A stretch of DNA of 64,000 nucleotides from Tachypleus tridentatus (taxonomy: Eukaryota; Arthropoda; Merostomata; Xiphosura; Limulidae). Position 1 is the stretch's first letter. Each line of letters begins with the position of its first letter. The stretch lies in contig NW_027467782.1 of assembly GCF_004210375.1 (NCBI RefSeq), positions 32,973,771 through 33,037,770 of the forward strand. Reading direction: 5' to 3'. Below, piece by piece: positions 1-11,420 of this stretch. The position numbers and the translations under genes are program-made. The notes under the pieces were generated by a model. The model was not told the DNA's origin. It did no database searches and saw only the letters and a program-made list of their open reading frames with translations.

Positions 1-828
1 CACTCACACTTCATATCCAACATCACACCCTCTATAGTGGCAGTGGATCACCACTTGGCTGCTATGGTGTCTCTTATTATTTCTCTAGCTCAGTCTAAAG
101 TTTGGCTGGCTTAAGCCAGCTCTGTCAGCAGCTGGTGGTGTTACTGCAGTAGATATTTGCAGTTATACATGGTCCAAGTTTTTGTGGATATTTCCTGACG
201 TGCATACTTTAAAAAATTGAACTTGCATCACTGTCAGGACTATGGCAATGAATGTTGATGGTTTCATTTACAAGTCAGCCATCATCTGCAACTGATGCAA
301 TCTTCAGAACCTCTTGGTCACTGGCCTCATATTTAACACTGCCAGTAGTCCAGTGATCCCTTTGTTTATCCCTCTGTTGTTATTGATGACACTACTGACA
401 ATAAGATCTTCACAGTTTGTTGGCTACTAGCAACAATGATTCCAAAGGTGTTGTATTTGTTATTTGTGGTACTGAGTTCTGGAAGACGTGTTTCTCTGCC
501 ACCCAACATTCAGCTGTCCTTTAGGACAACCTCAACTCTCACAGGGCTTCTCTGGCTTAGAGATATAGTGATATTTTGCACAGACCAATGCACATACACT
601 ACTTGTGGCTCATTGTTTATAGACACATTATGATAAGACACTTAGGAGAGGGTTCTTGATACTGAAGGGCCTACCATTCATCTTTCTTGATAACAATGTT
701 TTGGAAGCTGACTGCCATGTCTGCACCACTGGTACAAAAGTGGTGCTTAGCTAATCATTAGTGGATTCTGCCACTCTGTCCAATAAGGTGTAAGGCTCTT
801 AGGTCTGCTTGGTCCCCAGACTTCAGAA
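1..828. other. Unassigned non-coding stretch
   Basis: No frame longer than about 65 codons and no domain I recognise on either strand. Base composition is less AT-rich than the neighbouring introns, as often seen in old transposon bodies, but I found no diagnostic motif. It runs directly into a 5'-truncated SINE. Confidence 0.5.
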
Positions 829-1087
829 TCAGTTAGGTCTCGTAATCTGAGGGTTGCGGGTTTCGCATCCGAGTCCCGCTAAATATGCTCGCTTATTCAG
901 CCGTGGGGGCGTTATAATGGGACGGTCAATCCCACTTTTCGTTGGTAAAAGAGTAGCCCAAGAGTTAGCGGTGGGTGTTGATGACTAGCTGCCTTCCCTC
1001 TAGTCTTACACTGCTAAATTAGGGACGGCTAGCACAGATAGCCCTCGAGTAGCTTTGTGCGAAATTCCAAAAACAAACAAAAAACAA
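829..1087 (+). mobile_element. SINE family A copy, 5'-truncated
   Basis: Matches the consensus visible in the other copies of this window: remnant of a tRNA-like head with a B-box-like segment (about 853-870), a conserved body ('GACGGTCAATCCCAC', 'CTAAATTAGGGACGGCTAGC', 'GTAGCTTTGTGCGAAATTC') and an A-rich AAAC tail. The first 30 or so bases of the head are missing. It lies next to the end of the hAT relic. Confidence 0.88.
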
Positions 1088-2150
1088 AGCTTTTTGTAGT
1101 CTGAATCCATCGCCTTACAGAGAAGAGAGAAAAGTCAAGACTAAAGTGGCCGAGACTTGATGAAATTTACTACTTGAATAACTTGATTCATAACAGACTG
1201 CAAATCTTTCAGTAAAGATTTGAGGGGAGCACCTCTCTGTGAATCATGCAGTGAACAATCGTAATGTTTGGATTTTGTTGGCGCACCAGAATGACGAATC
1301 CCTTCTTTTTACCTTACATTGAAGAACAGCCATCGGTGCAAACGCTGACACAGTTATTTCAATGTAATTTGAAGAGCAAAATGTTTTCATTCACCAACTC
1401 GAAAATGTCTTGGCCTTTCCTGTACTTTTTAAATCTTTGCAAAATTAGTATTCGTTTACGATTTTCCATCTTTATGAATCGAACAAAAGTCAGAACTTGA
1501 GATTTTCCACTAACGTCAGAAGATTCATCAACTTCAAGAGACCAGAGCAGAGACAATTCATCTTCAGGCGCTTCCAAGTGTTCGCAAACTTGATCCTTCA
1601 AATCCAACGATAAGTCTACAATTCTGAGTGAAATTGTGTCACTGGACAGTGGAACTTACTTAACCTTTTTGGCAGCATCCGTTCCAAGCATAGTTTCAAC
1701 AATGATTGCTAATGCTGGCACAATGACTGATTTGGCCTCCGTATGCGCTTTGCAAACAACTGAAAACCTTATAACTTGCAATCAATCCTTTTCGAACAGC
1801 TTCATCTATTTCACAAGCTTCCTTGATCGCTCATGTTGTTGAACCGCGAGATTCTCGAAGTAATCTTTTGGTCTATCCTTCACAGCTGAATGTTTTGTTT
1901 CCAAGTGTCTCTTCACTTTGCTAGGAACAAGCGCCTCGTTCGATAAAGCTGCATTGAGAGTAGGCAGAATGGTAATTGAGAATGTTCCGATTCCAAAGCG
2001 ATAAAACCGTATTCGATGTATTTGTTTTTGTACTTTCGTTTGATTCCTTGCTTTTGATTCAACACATTCTCCTTTGCAGCACCAGACTAACTTAATTTTT
2101 TTTTTCATGGATAAATGATAAGCTAATTCATACACGATAAGCACGAAGTT
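1088..2150 (-). pseudogene. hAT (ZBED5-like) transposase relic
   Basis: On the minus strand an open stretch (2144-1806) contains 'NEALVPSKVKRHLETKHSAV', typical of the end of a BED zinc finger in ZBED5/FAM200-type hAT proteins; the Cys pair that should precede it is degraded. A second stretch (1607-1359) has 'LEVDESSDVSGKSQVLTFVR', the conserved L-DES-D segment leading into the RNase H-like fold, followed by 'DIFELVNE'. Further on (about 1260-1130) 'CMIHREVL' and 'VVNFIKSRPL'-like residues keep the order of that family. Several stops and frameshifts separate these blocks, so the gene is dead. The C-terminal dimerisation region is absent, probably cut off where the SINE begins. Family assignment is from recognised motifs, not a database search. 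Confidence 0.8.
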
Positions 2151-2941
2151 CTGCAGTTGGTATAAAATTCCTACCTACAAAGTAGTAGCTGTAACTTACC
2201 GCATAATGAGAACGTGTTCCAGAAAGCAGTTTGATTGTTTGATGCATCATTTATGACGTACGAAGCGCTTTTTATGCATAATAAAAATTCACTGTTAATT
2301 CATACCATTATAGTTAAAGGAAAAATGTGTTGGTTAAACATAGTAGCCTACTTTTTTCAAATTAATATAAATCAAACATAATTATGTGAATCATACATAC
2401 TTACATTACAATTTTTGATGAAACCTTTTGTAGTCCATTTCTTAAGCTTTTTCTAATCACATTAGCCATCTTAAGCCTAATGTTTGGAAGAGCGTAAACT
2501 TAAAACTCAATAAATCACTAAATTAAAAACACAAAACTAAATAAAAGTTCTGGATTTTCAAAAACGTAAAAAGGATGGTAAAGCTTTTGATATTACCAAG
2601 AGTTTTCTGAATTTCTCAAATTTATGTTGTTATAGATAACTAAGAGTACTTACGTTTAAATGATTCTTCCACAACGGTTAAAAACGTTCTATTTTGCTAA
2701 GCAATCGCAATTCAATATCTCAGAATAGAACAATGTGATATAACCAATCAAATTCAGCTAGGAACAAGCGACACTTTACAAAAACGAAAAGAAAAATGAA
2801 TATACTTTCTAAAATTAACAAATGTTTAAGTAATCCACTTTTTAACACATTTTTCATAATTCTTGCAACCACTTTATTTTTTATTAATTTTTCCAAAATT
2901 AATTCAAATAAAAATTAGTTACGTTATATGCAATAAAACCT
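2151..2941. other. AT-rich non-coding DNA
   Basis: About 790 bases of AT-rich sequence with no usable open frame and no repeat family that I recognise. Confidence 0.6.
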
Positions 2942-2952
2942 AAATGACAAGT

Positions 2953-3081
2953 TTGTTGTTGTTGTTTTGAATTAAGCACAAAGCTACACAATAGGTTATC
3001 TAGGCTCAGCCCACCACGGCTATTGAGAGCCGAATTTTAGCGTTGTAAGTCCACAAACATTCCGCTGAGCCACTGGGTAGC
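2953..3081 (-). mobile_element. SINE family B copy with target-site duplication
   Basis: Short (about 130 bp) tRNA-derived element, minus strand: head 'GTGGCTCAGCGGAATGTTTG', body 'GGGCTGAGCCTAGATAACC', end 'AGCTTTGTGCTTAATTC' and a CAA-repeat tail. The 11-bp direct repeat AAATGACAAGT stands on both sides (2942-2952 and 3082-3092), so this is a clean insertion by target-primed reverse transcription. Confidence 0.9.
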
Positions 3082-3135
3082 AAATGACAAGTAATTAGAA
3101 AAATGAATCAATAATGGCATGTTTAATTATTTTTA

Positions 3136-3402
3136 GGCCCGGCATGGCCAAATGCGTTAAGGCGTGCGACTCGTAATCCAAGGATCGCGGGTTCGCATCC
3201 CCATCGCGCCAAACATGCTCGCCCTTTCAGCCGTAGAGGCGTTATAATGTTACTTTCAATCCCACTATTTGTTGGTAAAAGAGTAGCCCATGAATTGGCG
3301 GTGGGTGGTGATGACTAGTTGCCTTCCCTCTAGTCTTACAGTGCTAAATTAGGGACGGCTAGCGCAGATAGCTCTCGGGTAGCTTTGTGCGAAATTCAAA
3401 AC
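3136..3402 (+). mobile_element. SINE family A, full length
   Basis: Best-preserved complete copy outside the inverted arms. Head 'GGCCCGGCATGGCCAAATGC' with an A-box-like start, B-box-like 'GGTTCGCATCC' (about 3190-3200), and a seven-base loop CTCGTAA whose centre CGT would be a Thr anticodon, suggesting tRNA-Thr ancestry (inference). The body and GTGCGAAATTC end follow. Confidence 0.92.
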
Positions 3403-3464
3403 ATTTGCTGCTTTTTTGTTTTCTTAAAAATACAGGCTATCAGTGATGCGTATGTGTTTTCCTG

Positions 3465-3572
3465 CAGTAAAGCCACATCAGGCCATCTGCTGAGTCCATC
3501 GAAGAGAATCAAACCCATGATTTTAGAATTGTAAATCCGTAGACTTACCGCTGTACCAGTGGGAGACATTGA
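3465..3572 (-). mobile_element. Degenerate SINE family B copy
   Basis: Reads in reverse as a diverged family B head and body: 'CTACCACTGG'-like start lost to mutations, but the order 'GTACAGCGGTAAGTCTACGG', 'TTACAATTCTAAAATCATGG' and 'GCAGATGGCCTGATGTGGC' follows the family. Older than the neighbouring copies. Confidence 0.65.
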
Positions 3573-3631
3573 TAATGTTGAAAAGATAAAATAAAATGAA
3601 TTACCTAAACCTCATGTTCTATGCCTAAAGG

Positions 3632-3755
3632 GGCGGTTTGTTTGTTTGTTTTTGAATTTCGCGCAAAGCTACTCAAGGGCTATCTGCGTCGAGGTCGAAA
3701 CCCGTGTTTTCACGTTGCACATCCACTGACTTACCATGCTCTTTGCCGGGTGGCT
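3632..3755 (-). mobile_element. SINE fragment, mixed A/B character
   Basis: The tail-proximal part (TTTGTTTGTTTGTTTTTGAATTTCGCGCAAAGCTACTC read on plus) is family A-like, while the head-proximal part (GAAACCCGTGTTTTCACGTTG) follows family B. Either a chimeric SINE or an intermediate subfamily. Confidence 0.65.
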
Positions 3756-4152
3756 TTCTTCTTATCAAAGGCACACAGTTGGTTTTTTTTAATCCCAAAC
3801 ATTGTATATTAAAATGCTTTATACACGCAACATAACTGGATTGTATATATAAATATTTATTTACTTATCAGTTACATGTCGCCACAGCACTACGTACATA
3901 TTTCCAGAGGTGAAATATTTATAAAGTCTTCAAGTCATTTTAAACTTATTATTTTGTAACCAAGATTATTTGAGTGTGTGAATAATATTGTTCTCCTTGG
4001 CCAAATTTATGATTTTGACCAACTATTTACTGTATAGATTTCTTTTATTTTCTTTAGGTTACTAGATGATGAATAATGAAGAACTCAAAAAGACCATAAA
4101 TATTGGAAACAATATTTGCTAGTACCTTAAACATTGTCATCTCCAAAATCTG
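3756..4152. other. AT-rich non-coding DNA
   Basis: No coding frame and no repeat recognised between two SINE insertions. Confidence 0.6.
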
Positions 4153-4388
4153 GGCCCGGCATGGCCAGGTGGATAAGGCACTCGACTCTTAATCTGAGGA
4201 GTCGTGAGCTCGAATCCCGATTATAATGTGACGGTCAATCCCACTATTCGTTGGTAAAAGAGTAGCCCAAGAGTTGGCGGTGATGACTAGCTATCATCTC
4301 TCCAGTCTTACACTGCTAAATTAGGGACAGCTAGCACAGATTAGCTCGAGTAGCTTTGTGCGAAATTCAAAAACAAGCAAACAAACCC
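4153..4388 (+). mobile_element. SINE family A with internal deletion
   Basis: Head 'GGCCCGGCATGGCCAGGTGG' is present and the body resumes at 'TTATAATGTGACGGTCAATC'. About 40 bases of consensus between them (the AACATGCTCGCCC block) are missing at about 4220. It ends in an AAAC-type tail. Confidence 0.88.
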
Positions 4389-5136
4389 TAGGTTTAGTTC
4401 ACGTAGTTTCGATTGTAACGGCATTTCATTAACATATATTTATTTTAATATGAACGATTCTTTTAGTTAAATGTATATTAATATTTAGAAATATACGCCA
4501 CTTCTTGTGTTAAATATGTATTGCGAAATTCTCCTCTATTTTATAAATTTGTAGAAGATTCTAGAGTAAAGAATCATCAATTGCAGATATGTGTGTTTAA
4601 GTTCTAGTTACTGCCAGTATTGTTGCCAACTGAAATTTGAACCTTGTCTAATGATTATGAAAGATAGTCATCAAACTCGCTGAGAAATAGCATATATTGT
4701 TAGTTTGTAACAGTTAGTATACTATAAACCTCAGAACTGATAACTGTTATAAACGCTTATTAATCGAAAAAAAAAACTACCTATATTTGACCAAGAACGT
4801 TCATTGATGTCGAACACTGCAAACCATTTAACTTTAGACGATAGTATTTTTACGAGGACATTAGATATTTTCCGCGGTTAAAAGTCAGCTTATAAACGGC
4901 GTGAGTCCAGCGAATAATAGAGTTAGCTAGTTTCCTCGTTAAGTGAACTGCATCTATATCAACTTGAAAGTTATTATCATGCCAGATAGAGGACTTGATA
5001 TTGTTTTTGTGTGTATGAATCTTGTTGGCAATTATTATAAATTTGATACACATTCACATTAAATTAACTTTTAAATTAAAATTAAAAGTTCCGGCTATTT
5101 GAACTTGTACTACATCGCAAAAAATAAAAATAAACG
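4389..5136. other. AT-rich non-coding DNA
   Basis: No gene or named repeat seen. The 67-codon frame at 5053-4850 (minus) has no recognisable motif and looks like chance. Confidence 0.6.
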
Positions 5137-5256
5137 TCCCCCAGTAACTCAACGGTATGTCTGCGGACTTAAAACGCTAAGAACCGGGTTTCGATACTCG
5201 TGGTGGGCAAAGCAAGACAGCCCATTGTAGCTTTGTGCTTAATCAAAACAACAACG
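5137..5256 (+). mobile_element. SINE family B copy
   Basis: Head 'CCCCCAGTAACTCAACGGTA', body 'CCGGGTTTCGATACTCGTGG' (B-box-like) and 'TAGCTTTGTGCTTAATC' followed by a CAACAA tail. Confidence 0.85.
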
Positions 5257-5949
5257 CAAAATAAATCATCGGCTCGTCAGATGTACATTATAATACGTAT
5301 GTATAATTTTGTACGTAAATATATTGAAGTGAACCAATGCCATTAACCTTTTTCTCGCTGCTTTCATTCATATAAGAAAAACTACAAAGACATTTTAGTT
5401 TCCGCATGTTGTTTTACCATTTATATTATACTTATGTAAATATATATAGTTTCCATAATCTTTCCAAATACAGACAAATACTATAAAACGAGTTTATATA
5501 AAATTGTGTTATGATGCAGTTGAAGTTAAAATATTAATAACTAAATCAAACTTCAAAGAGATTGTAATATTTACAGAAATACTATGTACTATTCATGTTA
5601 ATGTAACACAAATAATATTTAATAAATAGATGTATGTCGGAATGAACATGAATTCGTGAAATCAAAGTATTTTGATGGCTAAAAATTATTATACCAAGAT
5701 ATTGAGTCTTACATTTACTAAAGAAAAACAAAGCAATTCTATAAAGATATAAGACGAAACCCCAATTTTCAAATTAAAAAAAAAACATCGATGCAAAAAA
5801 TAGTAATAATGGACACTTCATAAAAAAAGGCATAATGTCAAACAAACAAATACATTAAAATTTTAGAAATAAATAACTTCACTTTTGTCATCCTGCAATT
5901 ATTATGTCAAATACATAAGCAAATACCTAATTGGATTACCGAAACGATT
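5257..5949. other. AT-rich non-coding DNA
   Basis: No coding frame or repeat recognised before the minisatellite. Confidence 0.6.
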
Positions 5950-6895
5950 CACTAAGAAACACATCGACATATATACCATAATCACACCAAATCCAGATAT
6001 TCATTAAGAAACACATCAACATAATTATACCAAATCCAGGTATTCATTAAGAAACACATTGACGTGAACACCGTAACTATACCAAATCCAGGTATTTACT
6101 AAGAAACACATTGACCTCTATATTATAATCATACCATATCCAGGTATTCTGTAAGAAACACATCGACATCAATACTATAATCATACCAAACACATCGACA
6201 TATATACTATAATCATACCAAATCCAGGTATTCACTTAGAAAAATATCGACATAAATACTATAATCATACCAAACACATATATATACTATAATCATACCA
6301 AATCCAGGTATTCACTAAGAAACACATCGACATATATACTATACTATAATCATACCAAACACACCGACATTTATACTATAATCATACCAAATCCATCCAC
6401 ATAATACTATAATCATACCATATACATACTATAATCATACCATATCCATCGACATATATACTATATCATAACTGAGAAACACATCGACATATATACTATA
6501 ATCATCAAATCCATCCACATATTTACAAATCCATCCACATATTATACTATAATCATACCTATAATCATACCATATCCAGGTATTAACTGAGAAACACATC
6601 GAGAAACACATCGACATATATACTATAATCATACCAAATCCATTTACTATAATCATACCAAATCCAGGTATTCACAAAGAAACACATCGACATATATACT
6701 ATAATCATACCGAAAAAATCCACATATTTACTATAATCATACCATATCCAGGTATTCACTGAGAAACACATTGACATATATACTATAATCATACCAAATC
6801 CATCCACATATTTACTATAATCATACCAAATCCAGGCATTCACTAAGAAACACATCGACATATATACTATAATTATACAAAATCCAAGTATGAAA
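5950..6895. repeat. Minisatellite, about 52-bp unit, irregular
   Basis: Repeats of a unit built from CCAGGTATTCACTAAGAAAC, ACATCGACATATATACTATA and ATCATACCAAAT. Some units are whole, many are shortened to the ACTATAATCATACC core of 25-35 bp, and a second variant (ATCCATCCACATATTTACTA) is interspersed from about 6390 on, so there is higher-order structure. The minus strand stays open for up to 105 codons purely because of the repeat; the tyrosine-rich peptide is not a credible gene. Confidence 0.9.
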
Positions 6896-6901
6896 ATCAA
6901 T

Positions 6902-7171
6902 ATTTGTTTTTGTTTCGCTTGAGGCTATTTGAGGGCTATCTGCGCTTGTCGTCCCTAATTTAGTAATGTAAGAGTAGGTGGAAGACAGCTGATCATCAGT
7001 ACCTACCGCTAATTTCTTGCGTTACTCTTTTAACAACGAATAGTGGGATTGACCGTTACGTTAAAACGCACCCACTTCTAAAAGAGCGAGCATGTTTGGT
7101 GCGACGAGGATTTTAACCCGCGACCCTTGGATTACAAGTCGAGTGCTTGAACCACATGGCCATGCCGGGCG
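6902..7171 (-). mobile_element. SINE family A, full length, moderately diverged
   Basis: Reverse of the family A consensus from the tail (TTTGTTTTTGTTTCGC read on plus) to the head (CATGGCCATGCCGGGC). About one change per ten bases against the copy at 3136-3402. Confidence 0.88.
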
Positions 7172-8009
7172 AAAGTAATGAGAAGTACTTGTAGTTACTA
7201 AGGGTAATCTGAAACAAGTAACGTTGAGATGCTTGTTTCATATGGAGGATTATCACACAAAAATATATTATTCCTGGTAGGATTTTTCTTTACTAATTAA
7301 AATACTTTTTATTGGTGTTTTAAATAGAAAGTTCTACCGTTCATGATTTTGGCTTAAAAGATTACACGTTCGCCAGTGGCGTAGCTAGGGGGGGGGGGGG
7401 TCAAGGGTGTACATCTGTCCCCGGGCGCAGCGTCGGGGTGGGGCGCCAAATTGATGTTACATAATTAGGAATGAATTTCAGAATGAAATGTTTTCCCCTC
7501 TTATCCAAGTAATGTCCAGTGTCCCATATATGAGAGTTGCAACGTCATGTGTTGCCACAATTTGGTTGTGATTTGGTCACGTTATACCATAACGCTGTTA
7601 TGAAATCGTCAAAATGCAGTCACTTCATAGCGAATAATCAACGTTGTCATGTAACATTGTGTGAACGTTGTGAAATGAACATTATATGCTGTAAATCAGT
7701 AATCAGAACGCACATTACACGAGTACTTCACCGAACAAAGTCGGTAAATTGTCTATTACTTGATCCAGTTATGCAATGCTACCATGACCTCAGCGCCTTG
7801 TCCTGCGGGAGTAACCGAACGGCTATAACAGATAATTGACCCCCGCAAGTCTGACCAATGTTTCATGACCAATGCTGTCAGTGAACAAAGGTCATGGAGT
7901 GACATTATTCACTGGACTAAGAATGTAAGTTGAAATTCTTGATATGAGTATGCTCTCTTTGTACACACTCCCATTAAATGATCAAGAAAAAAGATGTTTA
8001 ACATTACAG
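7172..8009. other. Non-coding DNA with G-homopolymer repeat edge
   Basis: Contains GGCGTAGCTAGG followed by a run of about 13 G (7388-7400) and a GC-rich patch (to about 7450), an arrangement common at the ends of old DNA transposons. The 100-codon plus frame at 7537-7839 has no recognisable domain. Confidence 0.45.
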
Positions 8010-8089
8010 ATATTAGTTTTGAGGTAAAGAGGACTGGAAGGTTAAACACGAACCATCTTGTAGAAGAAGACATTGTATTGTTTGAAATG
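8010..8089 (+). other. Orphan exon-like open frame with splice sites
   Basis: An 80-bp stretch sits between an acceptor-like TTTAACATTACAG (ends 8009) and a strong donor G|GTAAGTGAG (8090 on). With two leading bases it is open for 26 codons (phase 2 start, phase 0 end), peptide beginning ISFEVKRTGR and ending EEDIVLFEM. I do not recognise the protein and found no partner exon nearby. It may be a genuine small exon of an unidentified gene, a relic, or chance; both splice signals plus an open frame make it worth recording. Confidence 0.35.
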
Positions 8090-10367
8090 GTAAGTGAGTT
8101 GTACCAGTGATGAATATTAGTAGTCTGTTCTCTTTATTATACTTTTAAAATTAAACAATAAGTTATTCTCTTGTAAACACTCTTAAACTCCTATATTTTG
8201 TTTGTTTTAATTGATTTTTTTTACCTAGTGTTTTCCTAGCATCATTACAATATGTACCTGATTTGCATGTTTGTTTGTTTTTTCTCTTTATCATTTAATA
8301 CTGAAACTTATGTTAGTGAACTTTCTATTTGTCTTTCCTACAAGAAAACATCTCTTAAACAGCAACTTCTATAACTTTTAAGAAATAAAAATTCATTCAA
8401 TGTTTTAGGTAAAAATAAAATATCTACTATTTCTAAACTACTTAGTTCAGAGACGTCTCAAGAAATGTTTCCAGGAACAGAGGGTTAAAGTTAAGAGCAA
8501 TGAATCTGCCATTACAGACAAGTGCTTACAATCAGACTTGATCATTATGATTTGTAAGACTCATTTAAGTCATACTGTAGATTTGCAGCTATATATACTC
8601 TATAATAGTAAATGTTGGTTTGTTCTTTTCGGTTCTTAACCCTGCAGGAGAATTTCGTCCCACATAAAACAGCTGCTTATATAGGTACAGTAATCTGAAA
8701 TTACATAAAGCACATTATTTCAATGGCATTTACTGTATATGTATGGTAAGAACAAAATATATCTGTGGTAACCTGCTGCTGATATTACCAGCAAGCAGCA
8801 ACAAGTTAATCCCAATCACATTATGTCAGGGTTTACAGAATGTCATCAAGACTGCATAGATTTCTTTGAAAACCTGACTGATAATTTCCATATTTTATAT
8901 CCAAGAAGCTGCTGTAGTAGTGACATTTTCCAATATTAAGCTACAAGGTAGGTATCTAAAGGTTTTAAGTAAAGCTGTTGATAAACCTGGCAATTTTTAT
9001 TAGAACTCATAATCAAGTATTCTTTATAAACATAATAAAGGAGAATCAGGATTAATTTAATGCATCACTTCTTAGCTTGCAGCCTGAGCTATTATAAAAT
9101 TATTGTCAGAAAACAACAAAATTATAAACCCTGTCATTTTGAAACTCCTTTAAAGGTAATGAGCACATTGTTTTTTGTAACTTACAAGAGGGTAACAAAT
9201 TGTAAATAATGGAAAAGTAATTAAAAGTTTTAATGACATTACAAAACCTAAAAAATGATCAAATGTTTATACACTAATATTTTAGTATTATTAAAAGGAT
9301 AAACAAGTTCTTGCTTTTCTGACCCTGATGTTATGCACAAGAAACACTTTTATAGGGTATAAAACTGTTAATGCTGAGTTCCTTTAAATTTTTTCACGAG
9401 TAAAAATTACTGAAGACAACGATTGTATGAAAAGTTAACAAATGTTTGAAAATATCTAGATATTATTACTTTTGACTAGAATTTTCATGATACCAAAACA
9501 CTGGATTAACATCTCAACAGGACAAAAATCAAATACTATGATTACATAATGCACTAAACTCATACCTCACTAAAAAACAAAATATACAACATGATCACTT
9601 CTGTTATGTTTTACCAGATAGGGATGATAATTAACACCTAAAGGCTATAATTACCTAATAAAGCAATGTAGTTAAACCCCACTATTTAATAAAGCATGTA
9701 TCACAACCACTCAAAAAACATAGCTGATTATGACCAGAAAAAAAATACATACCAGTAGTGTTAAAATGTGATAAAACATTGTACTGTAGCCAGCTGTGTT
9801 TTAATGTACAGAAAACCCACACAATGGCTCTCTATGGAGAGCATACGTCAGCTTCCACTTGATAAATCCACTACCACTGCTACATAGCCCATGAACACAT
9901 TAGCAAATTTTTTATACGTACAGAATTTTTTCATCGTCTTGTGACTTCTAAAAATAACCCTCAAAGTTGATGATGAAAACATAATGATATGAGCTGTCTC
10001 AGATATATATTTTTTCAGCTTTACGAGATTCTAGATTGACCAAATGTTATTATTTTACATGAATAATAAATGTAAAAAGGTTCAATCATAAAGGAGAGAT
10101 ATTCTAATAAAATATAATAACTTTTAAATAGTTGTGTGAAAAAAATAGAGAAAAATTACAAATAAACTTTAAGAATATAATATAACAAGTTAGAAACTTA
10201 AAATCTCCCTCTGAATGCATTAATTAATTTAAAAACTACATGTACTTTGGACTTCAAAGGTTTATTACATGCATTAATGATCTAATGATTTCATTCATAT
10301 ATAATTTCAGTCAGACAATACGGTGAGTGGATGGTAGATAATATTCTAGACATATCAGACAGAATGT
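8090..10367. other. Intron-like AT-rich DNA
   Basis: No coding frame above 60 codons and no repeat family recognised in about 2.3 kb. Confidence 0.6.
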
Positions 10368-10490
10368 GTTTGTTTTGTTATAGCAAAGCAACAACGGGCT
10401 ATCTGCTGTGTCTACCAAAAGGAATCAAAACCCTGACTTTAACATTATAAATTCAAACACTAACCTCTGTTCTACTAGGGAACAGACAAT
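10368..10490 (-). mobile_element. Degenerate SINE family B copy
   Basis: Reads in reverse as a family B element: 'GTAGAACAGAGGTTAGTGTT', 'AAAGTCAGGGTTTTGATTCC', 'AGATAGCCCGTTGTTGC'. Many substitutions indicate an old insertion. Confidence 0.65.
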
Positions 10491-10879
10491 GAACACTTGT
10501 ATAACAGTTGTTATGGAGTGAATACCTTTTCTAAGTTAACATTTACAAACTTCATATTATAAAAACTGTTGTAATAACAAACTACTTACATCAATAGTAT
10601 TCCAACCACTACTGTAGTTGTTGTATGCCAGTGAGCCTTATAAGCTATTAAATGCAATGGTAGCCCACATCAAAATCTTATATCAAGGTTAAAATAGCCT
10701 TCTTGTTTTCAAATTATAAATTTCTCTAAAAACACGATTCCTAATTCTTTTAGCTTTTTTCACCTCAATCAAATACATTAAACTACTGAAGGTTTTTCAA
10801 TGTGTGTAAATAATCATACTTAAATAATTTTAAACCTTTACACCACTATTATTTTCTAATGGGATTCAAAACATATAGT
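10491..10879. other. AT-rich non-coding DNA
   Basis: No gene or repeat recognised. Confidence 0.6.
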
Positions 10880-11205
10880 CTTCAAAAAAAGAAACGCAAA
10901 AGGCAGAATATAAGACATATTGTTAACAAGTTTATTCCGGGTAGTTCTGTGTGACATGTGTGAAACTTTGCACAGTCACTGCTGAACATCCAAAGTCTGC
11001 AAAGGCGAAGTCCGTAAGATTCCCTCGAATGTGCAAAAGGACTGTTGAAGCAGTAGACGTCGCAGTGGTGGTCCTATCCCGAAGGTGACGTAACCGGATG
11101 TAGTGATCCTGTGCGGGCGTGGTCACACGAGGTCTGCCAGATCGTGGACGGTCACGAGTTGATCCATGTTGTTGGTGACGATTCCATAGCCTTGTGATGG
11201 TGCTA
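10880..11205 (-). mobile_element. Internally deleted Tc1-like transposon fragment
   Basis: The plus-strand left end CTTCAAAAAAAGAAACGCAA is a terminal-repeat-like sequence. Reading the minus strand from about 11200, the frame gives 'GSTRDRPRSGRPRVTTPAQD' then 'HYIRLRHLRDRTTTATSTAS', the helix-turn-helix/linker region that precedes the catalytic core in a common Tc1 family. The frame then jumps straight into 3' sequence ending at the terminal repeat, so the whole DDE domain is deleted. The other terminal repeat is missing at the 11205 side, where AT-rich DNA begins. A non-autonomous remnant. Confidence 0.8.
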
Positions 11206-11420
11206 TATTAATATAATAAAATAAATAAATTATATATTCAAACATCTAATACCGCCCTCTACATTCCGACACTCAGGTAGCTTTCGGTCAGTTACCTCTT
11301 TCTTTGTGAACCTGACAATGACCGAAGAAGGTCGAAACGTTGTTCGCTCTTCTATGTAAAATATTTTCTCAACCCAAACGAGCCGTTTTTGCAGATCTCT
11401 CAAACAAATTTATTGGATAC
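11206..11420 (+). ncRNA. Decayed hammerhead-like motif in a dispersed repeat
   Basis: At 11312-11338 the order CTGACAA, GACC, GAAGAA, GGTC, GAAAC matches the hammerhead core CUGANGA, stem II, GAAA with one core change (G to A at the sixth base of CTGACGA). A possible stem III pairs AAACG (11334-11338) with CGTTT (near 11383). Such motifs are carried by Penelope-like elements and retrozymes in animals (established knowledge); membership here is inference. The core change probably abolishes cleavage. Confidence 0.45.

Noticed and set aside
3136-3210. tRNA gene
   Set aside because: A- and B-box-like elements are present, but the sequence continues into the SINE body, recurs in many diverged copies and the acceptor stem is poor.
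5950-6895. CRISPR array
   Set aside because: Units are contiguous tandem repeats without unique spacers, in an animal nuclear genome.
6435-6900. Tyr/Met/Ile-rich minus-strand frames of 73 and 105 codons
   Set aside because: They are the 52-bp minisatellite read in an open frame.
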